From: JAWLHK01 sp041690355 [NCBI: bacterium]
GTDB taxonomy: Bacteria; J088; JAWLBW01
Assembly: GCA_041690355.1 (NCBI GenBank)
Contig: JAWLHK010000023.1
Location: 1 to 64,000, forward strand
Direction of reading: 5' to 3'
Length of the DNA stretch: 64,000 bases
The notes beneath the pieces were generated by a model that saw nothing but the letters and a program-made list of their open reading frames with translations, had not been told where the DNA came from and did not search any database. Of this stretch, positions 1 through 7,375 are shown piece after piece (the stretch's first letter is position 1; each line of letters begins with the position of its first letter). The position numbers were made by a program, and so were the translations under genes.

Positions 1-811
1 CCACGCCGCCGAAGACGTCGACGACCGGGCCGGCCCCCTCCAGAAGTTGAAGAACGTGCTCGACGAGCAGGGCGTTGACGGCGAGGTTCACCTGGACGAA
101 CGCTTCGGGACCGACGCGCAGGGGGCAACCGGCCACCTCGTAGCGCAGCGCCGTGTCACCGCTCGCCGCCCCGGCCCGCCAGACGCCGCGGGCCCATGCA
201 AGCGCCGGCAGCGCCCCGCGGCCCCGCCCCCGCAGAATGGCCACCGGTCTGACGTCGTCGGACGTCGCCCGCAACTCGACCTCCTCGACGCCGTCGGCAA
301 GAAGCCGTTCGGCGTCGGCGCGCAGCGCGGGAAGCGCGGCACGCACGGGGGGCACGGCGATCAGGCAGTCGTCGATGGGGACGAAATCATGCGTCCCCTC
401 GGCATAATAACCGACCGCCCCGGCGCGCAGCTTCAGGGTGATCCGGCAGCGGTAGCCGGTGGCGATCGGTGAGGCCACGGGCGTCTCCCAGTGGATCGAG
501 CCGGGGAAAACCCGATCGAGTTCGCGCCCGACCAGGCCGGCCTTGGCCTCGAGCTGGCGGTGCTCATCCATGCGCATCCAGTCACAACCGCCGCAGACGG
601 CGGCATGGGCGCAAGGGGCCGCACGGTAGGGGGAATCGAGAATGGCCACGGCTGTCGCCTCGGCATAGGAAGCGCGGCTGCGATCCATCCGCGCGCGCAC
701 CCGTTCGCCCGGGAGCCCCCCCTGAACGAAGACGACCTTTCCCTCGATCCTGGCCACGCCGCGTCCGCCGTGGGCCAGCGCATCGATCGTCAGCTCGCAG
801 AGGTCGCTCAC
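1..811 (-). CDS. 23S rRNA (uracil-5-)methyltransferase, RumA/RlmD type, truncated by window edge
   Basis: SAM-dependent RNA m5U methyltransferase of the RumA/RlmD/TrmA group. Only the N-terminal two thirds is inside the window, so the catalytic Cys is not seen. Read from the GTG at 811, it opens with a TRAM-like segment (LTIDALAHGGRGVARIEGK, from residue 7). Cysteines follow at about 67, 73 and 76 (C-x5-C-x2-C) and 149, the same spacing as the [4Fe-4S] ligands of RlmD. It ends with FVQVN and VVDVFGG, the FxQxN motif and SAM motif I. The GTG overlaps the nth stop by 4 nt, so the gene is probably translationally coupled to it. The exact target base (U1939, U747 or tRNA U54) cannot be told from this fragment. 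Confidence 0.85.
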   Translation of the reverse strand, partial: MSDLCELTIDALAHGGRGVARIEGKVVFVQGGLPGERVRARMDRSRASYAEATAVAILDSPYRAAPCAHAAVCGGCDWMRMDEHRQLEAKAGLVGRELDRVFPGSIHWETPVASPIATGYRCRITLKLRAGAVGYYAEGTHDFVPIDDCLIAVPPVRAALPALRADAERLLADGVEEVELRATSDDVRPVAILRGRGRGALPALAWARGVWRAGAASGDTALRYEVAGCPLRVGPEAFVQVNLAVNALLVEHVLQLLEGAGPVVDVFGGV

Positions 812-1485
812 CGGTGCACCGTGACACCGCGGCGCAGGCACAGATCGGCCAGCAGGCAGGTGCTGCAATGGGGCGAAACGGGCTTGCAGATTGTCTGACC
901 GAAGGCGACCAGATGTGAATTGATGGGCACCCAGAATTCGGCGGGCAGACGGCGGCGCAGAATCATCTCGGTTTCTTCGGGCGTCTTGCTGCGCAGATAG
1001 CCCCAGCGATTCGTGATGCGATGCACGTGGGTGTCGACGCAGATCCCCGGCAACCCGTGCCCCTCGGCGAGAACGAGGTTCGCCGTCTTGCGGCCGACGC
1101 CGGGCAGCGTGAGCAGTTCGTCCAGATCGCGGGGAACCTCGCCGCCGAAGCGGTCGACGAGCTCCCGGCAGACGGCCAGGATGTTCTTCGCCTTGTTGCG
1201 ATAGAAACCCGCCGGGTAGATGAGGCGCGCAATCTCTTCCGCGTCCAGGCGCAGCATGGCGCGCGGGTCGGTTGCGCGCGCGAACAGGCGCGCCGAGGCC
1301 GGCCCGGTGACTTCGTCCTTGGTGCGCAGGCTGATCAGAGTGGCGATCAGCACCTTGAACGGATTCCGCTCTACCTGCGCCATGAAGGTGATGACCGGCG
1401 CGTTCCAGGTGGGAAACGCATCCATCAGCCGGCGCATGGCGATGTCGATGGGAAACGGCGCGCGCGCCGCGGTGCGTGTCGTCAT
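808..1485 (-). CDS. nth: Endonuclease III (DNA glycosylase/AP lyase)
   Basis: Base-excision repair glycosylase/AP lyase that removes oxidised pyrimidines. The 225-residue length is typical of Nth. The helix-hairpin-helix LPGVGRKTANLVL carries the catalytic Lys, and the catalytic Asp is in CVDTHVHR. The C-terminal iron-sulfur loop has C-x6-C-x2-C-x5-C spacing (CKPVSPHCSTCLLADLC), exactly as in the family. The ATG at 1485 was chosen because it gives the expected N-terminus and overlaps the stop of the upstream SpoU methylase by 4 nt (ATGA). The frame stays open further upstream only because of high GC. It lies in a three-gene chain with RNA methylases on both sides. Confidence 0.95.
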   Translation of the reverse strand: MTTRTAARAPFPIDIAMRRLMDAFPTWNAPVITFMAQVERNPFKVLIATLISLRTKDEVTGPASARLFARATDPRAMLRLDAEEIARLIYPAGFYRNKAKNILAVCRELVDRFGGEVPRDLDELLTLPGVGRKTANLVLAEGHGLPGICVDTHVHRITNRWGYLRSKTPEETEMILRRRLPAEFWVPINSHLVAFGQTICKPVSPHCSTCLLADLCLRRGVTVHR

Positions 1486-2255
1486 TGCGGTCGGGTCCAC
1501 TCGTATGCAAGGATGCCGGCGGTCACGGCCACGTTGAGCGACTCGGCATGGCCGGGCATCTCGACGCGCAGGGCTCCGTCGGCAAGCCCGGCGGCGGCGG
1601 CGCGCACGCCGTGGGCCTCGTTTCCCAGAATGGCGGCGACAGGACCCCGCGGGCGAAAGGCGTGCAGCGGCGTTGCGCCGTCCATGGCCGTCTGCTGCAC
1701 CGTATAGCCCGCGGCACGGAGCGCCGCGGCCGCCGCAGCCAGCGGCCCGCGCACGACCGGCACGCGAAACAGGCTCCCCATGGTCGACCGTACGACCTTC
1801 GCGTTGAAGAGATCCACGCAGTCTTCGCTCAGGTAGAGCCCGCCCAGACCGAACGCGTCGGCGATGCGGACCATCGTCCCGAGGTTGCCCGGATCGCGCA
1901 CGCCATCGAGCAGGAAGACCGGCCGGCCGTTGGCCGGATCGCCGATGCTCCAGCTCGGCTTCGCCAGCACGCCGATCAGCCCCTGCGAGCGTTCGGTCTG
2001 CGAGATGCGCTCGAGCAGCGCGCGCGCGACGTGCACGCGCTCGGCACCGCGCTCGACCAGCGATGTGAGCAGGGTGATCGCGCGCGGCTCGGCATCGGCG
2101 GCGTCGGAGAAGTACACCTCGGTCACGGGCCGATCGCTGCGCACCGCCTCTTCGAGCGCGCGCAGACCCTCGACGGCGAAAACCGTTTCTGCCGAAGGGT
2201 CTTCGAGCAGCCTGCGCAGGCGGCGGATACGTTCGTTGGCGGCACTCGTCAGCAT
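1482..2255 (-). CDS. TrmH/SpoU family RNA 2'-O-methyltransferase
   Basis: SPOUT-fold RNA 2'-O-ribose methyltransferase, 257 residues, probably acting on 23S rRNA. The short N-terminal substrate-binding domain (LTSAANERIRRLRRLLED) is followed by the SpoU domain with its three motifs: DPGNLGTMVRIADAFG, ILGNEAHGV and VEMPGHAESLNVAVTAGILA, which form the trefoil-knot SAM site. The ATG at 2255 starts the conserved domain directly. A TACAGT -10-like box lies 6 nt upstream (2262-2267), so the transcript may be leaderless. It is the first gene of the chain with nth and the RlmD-like gene. The exact rRNA target is unknown. Confidence 0.9.
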   Translation of the reverse strand: MLTSAANERIRRLRRLLEDPSAETVFAVEGLRALEEAVRSDRPVTEVYFSDAADAEPRAITLLTSLVERGAERVHVARALLERISQTERSQGLIGVLAKPSWSIGDPANGRPVFLLDGVRDPGNLGTMVRIADAFGLGGLYLSEDCVDLFNAKVVRSTMGSLFRVPVVRGPLAAAAAALRAAGYTVQQTAMDGATPLHAFRPRGPVAAILGNEAHGVRAAAAGLADGALRVEMPGHAESLNVAVTAGILAYEWTRPQ

Positions 2256-2261
2256 GTTCCC

Positions 2262-2291
2262 ACTGTACCATCCGCCCCGGCGAAGTTCGAA
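2262..2291 (-). promoter_or_regulatory. Putative promoter of the SpoU-nth-RlmD chain
   Basis: On the minus strand a -10-like TACAGT (2267-2262) ends 6 nt before the ATG at 2255. A weak -35-like TTCGAA lies 18 nt further upstream (2291-2286). This is consistent with a leaderless or near-leaderless transcript. Confidence 0.35.
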
Positions 2292-2407
2292 GGACGCAGT
2301 CGCGTTTCCGGCCGGCAGATGCTTGATGGCCCGGGGTGATTGTGCTTGTTTTCCGAACCTCGAGAAGGTGGCGGACGTCGCCGGGAGCGCGCTAAAATGT
2401 GCGCCGC

Positions 2408-3901
2408 ATGCCCCCAACCGATCGTAAGGTCCTGCCGTTTCTCGCCGTCGGCGCCCTGCTCCTTCACGCTTGGGCCATGGGTTCGCGAGCCCTCTGGTAC
2501 GACGAGGTTACCACCTACGCCTTCGCGTCGAAGAGCCTGGCCGATCTGTGGACATTCCTGAATACGCATGACGTGCACCCGCCCCTGTTCTTTGCGCTCG
2601 AGAAATTCGCGCTCGCGCTCCCGCTTCCCGCAGAGTGGTCGCTGCGCCTGCTTCCACTCGGCGCCGCGCTCACCTGTATCCCGCTGGCTGAGGCCTTCGC
2701 GCGCCGCGTCTATCGCGTCCGCTGGCATGGCGCCGTTCTTGCCGCCGTGTTTCCGGGCCTCGTCATGTACGGCCAGGAGGCGCGAGCCTACGCACCGCTG
2801 CTGATGTTCGAGTTCACGGCACTGCTGGCGCTCGTGCATGTGCGCGAGCAGCCTGAAAAGCGCCGCTGGATTGCGCTGTCGGTCGCCGCGTTGTGGTGCG
2901 CCGCGGCCATGAGCTACCTGGCCATTCTCTTTCTGCCCGTCATCTCCGTTGCGCTGCTGCTTTGGACCCGGCGGCGTGGCTATGCCGTTGCCGCACTGGC
3001 GGCCGCCTTTCTGCTCTACTTTCCCTGGCTGCCGCGCGCCTGGGAAACCTTCTTCTCCACAGCGGCAGGGGTGGCGGGAAACCCTCCGCGGGCCCTCGGC
3101 CCCGGAAGCTACGCGCGCCTGTTCGCCATGCTCTGGGGGGGGCCGGTGCCGGCCGTGCTGGCGGCCGTCTTGTCGGCCGCAGCATTCTGGCGCGTGCGCC
3201 GCGAGCCTGTCGCCGGCCTGATCCTGGTTCTCGCCGTCGTGCCCCTCGCCCTTTTCACCGCTGCGCCGCCGCGCTATCCCTTCTTCCCCGCGCGGTATCT
3301 GATTACCTGGTCTGGCCTGCCCCTGCTGCTGCTCCCCGCGCTGGGCCGGTTGCGCCCGCTTGCCGCGCGCGCCGCCCCGGTGGCACTCGCGATTGTACTC
3401 CTTGTTCCGGCGGTCCGCTTTCACGCCGAGCAGCGCACGTGGAACCGGGATCTGGCCGCCATGGCCGCAGAGCGATTCGGCGATGGCGACATTCTCATCG
3501 TTCATCCCTACTATCAGTCGATTGCGCTCGCTTACTATCTCCCGCTCGACCCCGCAATCCGGGCGCGCATCCTTGAGAATCCGCTCATCAACTACGACGG
3601 AGCGGCCGTCCTTCTGAACGGCCGCAAGCAGATGGGGCTCACCTCGCCGGGCGCCTTTGCCGAACTCGCAGCCGGCATGGGGATCCGTGGGAATGTATAC
3701 GTCCTGGTATACGGCCCTCCACAACCGCCGATCGACCGCTGGCTCGTTCATCTGGCGCCCGTACAACATTGGGAGCAAGCCTCCCTGTACCGGCTGGTGA
3801 CCCGGCCGCGCGTCGATCCCCGATCGCAGCAGCTTCTGCTGGGGACGTTGCCGGTGGGACGTTGGGTACCCGCCGCGGCCCGGCCGCTGAACGCGCACTG
3901 A
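2408..3901 (+). CDS. GT39/PMT_2-like membrane glycosyltransferase
   Basis: Polytopic inner-membrane protein of the GT-C fold (ArnT, dolichyl-phosphate-mannose transferase-like), which transfers a sugar from a polyprenyl-phosphate carrier to an acceptor outside the membrane. The first external loop holds the acidic motif LWYDEVTTYAFA, followed by HDVHPPLFFAL (HPP motif) and MYGQEARAYA, which is the usual order in PMT_2 proteins. About ten hydrophobic segments follow, then a soluble C-terminal tail. At about 497 residues it is of normal size. The ATG at 2408 is used here; a GTG at 2399 is in frame, and neither has a Shine-Dalgarno site. A GCTAAAAT box (2391-2398) abuts the start. Donor and acceptor are unknown. 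Confidence 0.8.
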   Translation: MPPTDRKVLPFLAVGALLLHAWAMGSRALWYDEVTTYAFASKSLADLWTFLNTHDVHPPLFFALEKFALALPLPAEWSLRLLPLGAALTCIPLAEAFARRVYRVRWHGAVLAAVFPGLVMYGQEARAYAPLLMFEFTALLALVHVREQPEKRRWIALSVAALWCAAAMSYLAILFLPVISVALLLWTRRRGYAVAALAAAFLLYFPWLPRAWETFFSTAAGVAGNPPRALGPGSYARLFAMLWGGPVPAVLAAVLSAAAFWRVRREPVAGLILVLAVVPLALFTAAPPRYPFFPARYLITWSGLPLLLLPALGRLRPLAARAAPVALAIVLLVPAVRFHAEQRTWNRDLAAMAAERFGDGDILIVHPYYQSIALAYYLPLDPAIRARILENPLINYDGAAVLLNGRKQMGLTSPGAFAELAAGMGIRGNVYVLVYGPPQPPIDRWLVHLAPVQHWEQASLYRLVTRPRVDPRSQQLLLGTLPVGRWVPAAARPLNAH

Positions 3902-3957
3902 CAGCAGGGTATTGGGATCTTCCGCTCGGGAACCTTTCGCCACCCTGCCGGACGCAC

Positions 3958-3986
3958 AAAAAAAGCCCCGGACGAATCCGGGGCTC
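3958..3986 (-). terminator. Rho-independent terminator of lon
   Basis: A GC-rich hairpin (AGCCCCGGA / TCCGGGGCT with a 4-nt CGAA loop) is followed on the minus strand by a run of seven T. It lies 23 nt past the lon stop. On the plus strand the hairpin has no T tract, so it mainly ends the lon transcript. Confidence 0.85.
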
Positions 3987-4008
3987 ACGTGGAGTTCTCG
4001 TTTCCGGC

Positions 4009-6486
4009 TCAGTGTGCCGCCGCAGGCGGGAAGTGGCCGAAGATGTTGATGTCCAGATAGGCCTCTTTGCTCTGCTTTTTGGCGCCCGGCGGAGCGTTCT
4101 TGCGCACCCGCGGCGCCTGCTTCTTGTCGAGGGCCAGATTGAGCACCTCGTCCATGCGCGCGACGTAGTGGATCGTGACCCCCTTGAGCACGTCCTTCGG
4201 AATCTCGCCCACGTGCGCCTTGTTGCGCTCGGGGAGGAGAATCGTCCGGACGCCGGCGCGCTTGGCCGCGATGACCTTCTCCTTGATGCCGCCCACCGGA
4301 AGCACCATGCCGCGCAGGGTGATCTCGCCGGTCATGGCCAGCTTCTCGCGCACGGGAATTCCGGAGAGCAGGCTCGTCAGCGCCGTGAGCAGCGTGACGC
4401 CGGCGCTGGGCCCGTCTTTGGGAATCGCCCCGGCCGGCACGTGAATGTGCACGTCGATGTCGTCGAAGATATCTTCGTTGACGTGAAACTCGCGCGCCTT
4501 GCTCTTGATGTAACTCATGGCGGCCTGGGCGCTCTCTTTCATGACATCGCCGAGCTGGCCGGTGAGATGCAGGTTCCCCTTACCCTTCATCTTGGTGGCC
4601 TCGATGAAGAGAATGTCGCCGCCGACCGGCGTCCAGGCCAGCCCCACGGCCACACCGGGAACCTGGACGCGCTCGACGATGTCGGGGTAGAACTTGCGCG
4701 GACCGAGGTAGTCGGGGATGTCGGCGCCAGCAATCTTCACGCGCCCCTTCTTGCCCTCGGCCACCCGCTTGGCGACCCCGCGGCAGACGGCCGCGATCTC
4801 GCGCTTCAAGCTGCGTACGCCGCTTTCCTTGGTGTAGCCTTCGATGATCTCAGACAGGGCGTCATCCTGAAGATCGAGATTCTTCTCGGTGAGCCCATGC
4901 TCCCTGATCTGCTCGGGAAGCAGGAAACCGCGGGCGATCTGCGCCTTCTCTTCCTGGGTATACCCGGGCACCTCGATGATCTCCATGCGGTCGCGCAGCG
5001 GGGCCGGAATCGTGTCGAGCTGGTTGGCCGTCGCAATGAAGATGACCTTCGACAGATCGTACGGCACCTCGAGGTAATGATCCTGAAAGGCGTTGTTCTG
5101 CTCCGGATCGAGCACCTCGAGCATGGCCGAACTCGGGTCGCCGCGAAAGTCGCTGCCGAGCTTGTCGATTTCGTCGAGCATGAAGACCGGATTGCCGCTG
5201 CCGGCCCGCTTCATGCCCTGGACGATGCGCCCCGGAAGGGCGCCGACGTAGGTGCGCCGGTGTCCGCGGATCTCGGCTTCGTCGCGCACCCCGCCCAGGC
5301 TCATGCGCACGAACTTGCGCCCGAGCGCCTGGGCCACACTCTTGCCCAGCGAGGTCTTGCCGACTCCCGGCGGGCCGACGAGGCAGAGAATCGGTCCCTT
5401 CAGATCCTTTTTCAGCTTGAGCACGGCCAGGTATTCGAGAATGCGCCGCTTGACCTTTTCGAGGCCGTAGTGGTCGGCATCCAGAATCTTGCTTGCCGCG
5501 TTGATGTCGAGATGGTCCTCGGTGAACTTCTCCCAAGGCAGCTCGACCATCCAGTCGAGGTAGGTGCGCGTGATGGCGTGCTCCGGAGAGTGGGGCGATA
5601 TCCGCTCCAGCCGGTGCAGCTCCTTGAGCGCCACCTTGCGGGCGTGCTCGGGCATGGGCGCCTTCTCGATGTTCGAACGCAGCTCTTCGGCTTCGTCCTG
5701 CTCGTCCTCGAGTTCTCCCAGCTCTTTCTTGATGACCTTGAGCTGCTCGCGCAGGTAGTATTCGCGGTGGCTCTTGTCGATCTCGCCCTTGACCTGGCTC
5801 TGAATCTTGTTCGACAGCTCGAGGACGTGAATCTCCTTGAGCAGGTGGTCGGTCACCTTCTTGAGGCGTGCGTTCGTCGACAGCGTCTCGAGAATCTCCT
5901 GCTTCTCGGGTACGCCCAGCTTCAGATTGCTCGCGATCAGGTCGGCGAGGATGCTCGGGTTGTCGAGATTCTGGACCACGAAGGCGGCCTCTTCGGGCAC
6001 GGCCGGCGACAGGTCGATGGCCCGTTTGGCCATGTTCTTGAGATTGACCATCAAGGCCTCGGCCTCGATGGAATTCTCGGTCGTCTCGTGGATGACTTCG
6101 ACCGCCACCTTCACGAACGGCTCTTTGCCCAGGAAATCCTTCACGCGGAAGCGGGTGAACCCCTGGACAACGATGTTCTGCGAGCCGTCGGGCAGCTTGA
6201 TGAGCTTGAGAATCTTGGCAATGACGCCGACTTCATAAAGATCGTCGCGGTCCGGATCTTCGGTCTCCGGGTCGCGCTGGGTGATGATGCCGATAATCTT
6301 GCTCTGCAGCAGGGCCTCTTCGAGGGCCGCCAGGCTCTTCTCACGTCCCACCGTGAGCGGGATGGTCAGCACCGGGAAGACAACCGTGTTTCGCAGCGGG
6401 ATGATCGGGATTTCCCGGGGGAAGTCCCCGGCGAACTCGCCGCGCAAATCCCGCTCAATCATCTCCTTGTTGACACTTTCTTCCAT
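4009..6486 (-). CDS. lon: ATP-dependent Lon protease (LonA)
   Basis: Soluble hexameric AAA+ protease for misfolded and regulatory proteins. The 825 residues comprise the N-terminal LON substrate-binding domain (PIIPLRNTVVFP), a coiled-coil helical stretch, and a AAA+ module with Walker A GPPGVGKTSLGKS near residue 370 and Walker B VFMLDEIDK. The C-terminal protease domain has the catalytic Ser in KDGPSAGVTL (about 690) and Lys in GGIKEKVIAAKRAG (about 735). The ATG at 6486 has an AAAGGAAC ribosome site at normal spacing and a good promoter just upstream. Longer in-frame extensions have no such support. The gene is divergent from a DUF4388 protein. Confidence 0.98.
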   Translation of the reverse strand: MEESVNKEMIERDLRGEFAGDFPREIPIIPLRNTVVFPVLTIPLTVGREKSLAALEEALLQSKIIGIITQRDPETEDPDRDDLYEVGVIAKILKLIKLPDGSQNIVVQGFTRFRVKDFLGKEPFVKVAVEVIHETTENSIEAEALMVNLKNMAKRAIDLSPAVPEEAAFVVQNLDNPSILADLIASNLKLGVPEKQEILETLSTNARLKKVTDHLLKEIHVLELSNKIQSQVKGEIDKSHREYYLREQLKVIKKELGELEDEQDEAEELRSNIEKAPMPEHARKVALKELHRLERISPHSPEHAITRTYLDWMVELPWEKFTEDHLDINAASKILDADHYGLEKVKRRILEYLAVLKLKKDLKGPILCLVGPPGVGKTSLGKSVAQALGRKFVRMSLGGVRDEAEIRGHRRTYVGALPGRIVQGMKRAGSGNPVFMLDEIDKLGSDFRGDPSSAMLEVLDPEQNNAFQDHYLEVPYDLSKVIFIATANQLDTIPAPLRDRMEIIEVPGYTQEEKAQIARGFLLPEQIREHGLTEKNLDLQDDALSEIIEGYTKESGVRSLKREIAAVCRGVAKRVAEGKKGRVKIAGADIPDYLGPRKFYPDIVERVQVPGVAVGLAWTPVGGDILFIEATKMKGKGNLHLTGQLGDVMKESAQAAMSYIKSKAREFHVNEDIFDDIDVHIHVPAGAIPKDGPSAGVTLLTALTSLLSGIPVREKLAMTGEITLRGMVLPVGGIKEKVIAAKRAGVRTILLPERNKAHVGEIPKDVLKGVTIHYVARMDEVLNLALDKKQAPRVRKNAPPGAKKQSKEAYLDINIFGHFPPAAAH

Positions 6487-6508
6487 TCTTGGTTCCTTTC
6501 TGCCGTTT

Positions 6509-6537
6509 AATCTAATCCCTGTTCTGCGCCTTTGCAA
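6509..6537 (-). promoter_or_regulatory. lon promoter
   Basis: Minus strand: TTGCAA (6537-6532), 17-nt spacer, TAGATT (6514-6509). This predicts a start near 6502 and a roughly 16-nt leader holding the AAAGGAAC ribosome site. No HrcA/CIRCE-type inverted repeat is visible. Confidence 0.6.
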
Positions 6538-6570
6538 GGAAGCGCAGCCGCAATCGCGTTTGGCCGGAGT

Positions 6571-6599
6571 TTGACCCGTCGGTAACTGCATGATAATGT
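6571..6599 (+). promoter_or_regulatory. Promoter of the DUF4388 gene
   Basis: TTGACC (6571-6576), 17-nt spacer, TAATGT (6594-6599). The predicted start near 6606 leaves only about 8 nt before the ATG at 6614, so the leader is very short. It is divergent from the lon promoter, with about 34 bp between the two -35 boxes. Confidence 0.6.
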
Positions 6600-6613
6600 A
6601 AGGGAAATCTACC

Positions 6614-7372
6614 ATGCTACCCCCCTCCAGCCCGGCGCCCGCTCCTTCCGGCGCTCCCCTCCGAAGGGAGCTCAAGGGGAATCTGCGGGACGTCCCGCTT
6701 TCGGTCATCCTGCTGGCGGTGCACGAGCGGCGGCTGACCGGGGAGCTGACCTTTCGCCGGGGCGATGACGCCGTCAGCCTCGAGCTTCTCAACGGCGAAG
6801 TGCTTTTCGCAAATTCCAACGATCCGGCCACGCGCCTCGGCGAGTGGCTGCTCATGCACGGCAAGATCACGGTCGCCGACTACGAAGGCAGCGTGCGGCT
6901 GCTCAAGGAGTCGCACGAACGCCAGGGTACGATTCTGCTGCGGATGGGGCTTTTCCCCCCGCTCGATCTCGAACGCTACATCCGCCAGCAGGTCGTCGAC
7001 CTCGTGCTCGGGCTGTTTGCCTGGCCGACCGGTGAGTACTGCTTCACGCCGCAGGATGCCCGGGTCGAGACGGTTGCGCTCGACATCAGCATCACCGAGC
7101 TCATCGTGCGCGGGATCGGGCGCATGCAGAACTGGCCGCTCGTGCAGCGCGGGCTGCAGCCGTACAGCGATGTGCTCGAAATCAACCGGAAGTTCGACCT
7201 CGTCGAGGCCAAGCGCGTGCGCCTGAGCCGCGAAGAAGACGCCATTCTGCACCTGGTCGACGGCAAGCGCACGGTCGAGGACATCGGCGCCGCCTCGCCG
7301 TTGACCCCCTACGTGACCTTCCGCACCCTCTTCGCGTTCAAGGCGGCGAACGTTCTACGCAAGAAAACCTGA
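6614..7372 (+). CDS. DUF4388 (PATAN-like) domain protein
   Basis: Cytosolic 252-residue protein. The N-terminal DUF4388 domain is recognisable from ELKGNLRDVPLSVILLAVHE, the LTGELTFRRGDD strand pair and the typical LLNGEVLFANSND turn. The central region (LGEWLLMHGKI ... LLKESHERQGTILLRMGL) resembles the helical parts of PATAN-type signalling proteins. The C-terminal part (ILHLVDGKRTVEDI) looks like a winged-helix-type regulatory repeat. In deltaproteobacteria such proteins occur with two-component and type IV pilus or gliding systems, but no partner domain is present here. It converges on the Wzc-like gene with a 3-nt gap. The precise role is unknown. Confidence 0.75.
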   Translation: MLPPSSPAPAPSGAPLRRELKGNLRDVPLSVILLAVHERRLTGELTFRRGDDAVSLELLNGEVLFANSNDPATRLGEWLLMHGKITVADYEGSVRLLKESHERQGTILLRMGLFPPLDLERYIRQQVVDLVLGLFAWPTGEYCFTPQDARVETVALDISITELIVRGIGRMQNWPLVQRGLQPYSDVLEINRKFDLVEAKRVRLSREEDAILHLVDGKRTVEDIGAASPLTPYVTFRTLFAFKAANVLRKKT

Positions 7373-7375
7373 GGC

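Noticed and set aside
3769-6510. Long open frame on the plus strand opposite lon (about 913 codons)
   Set aside because: Antisense frame kept open by high GC and lon codon use. Its translation has no domain, while the minus strand encodes complete Lon.
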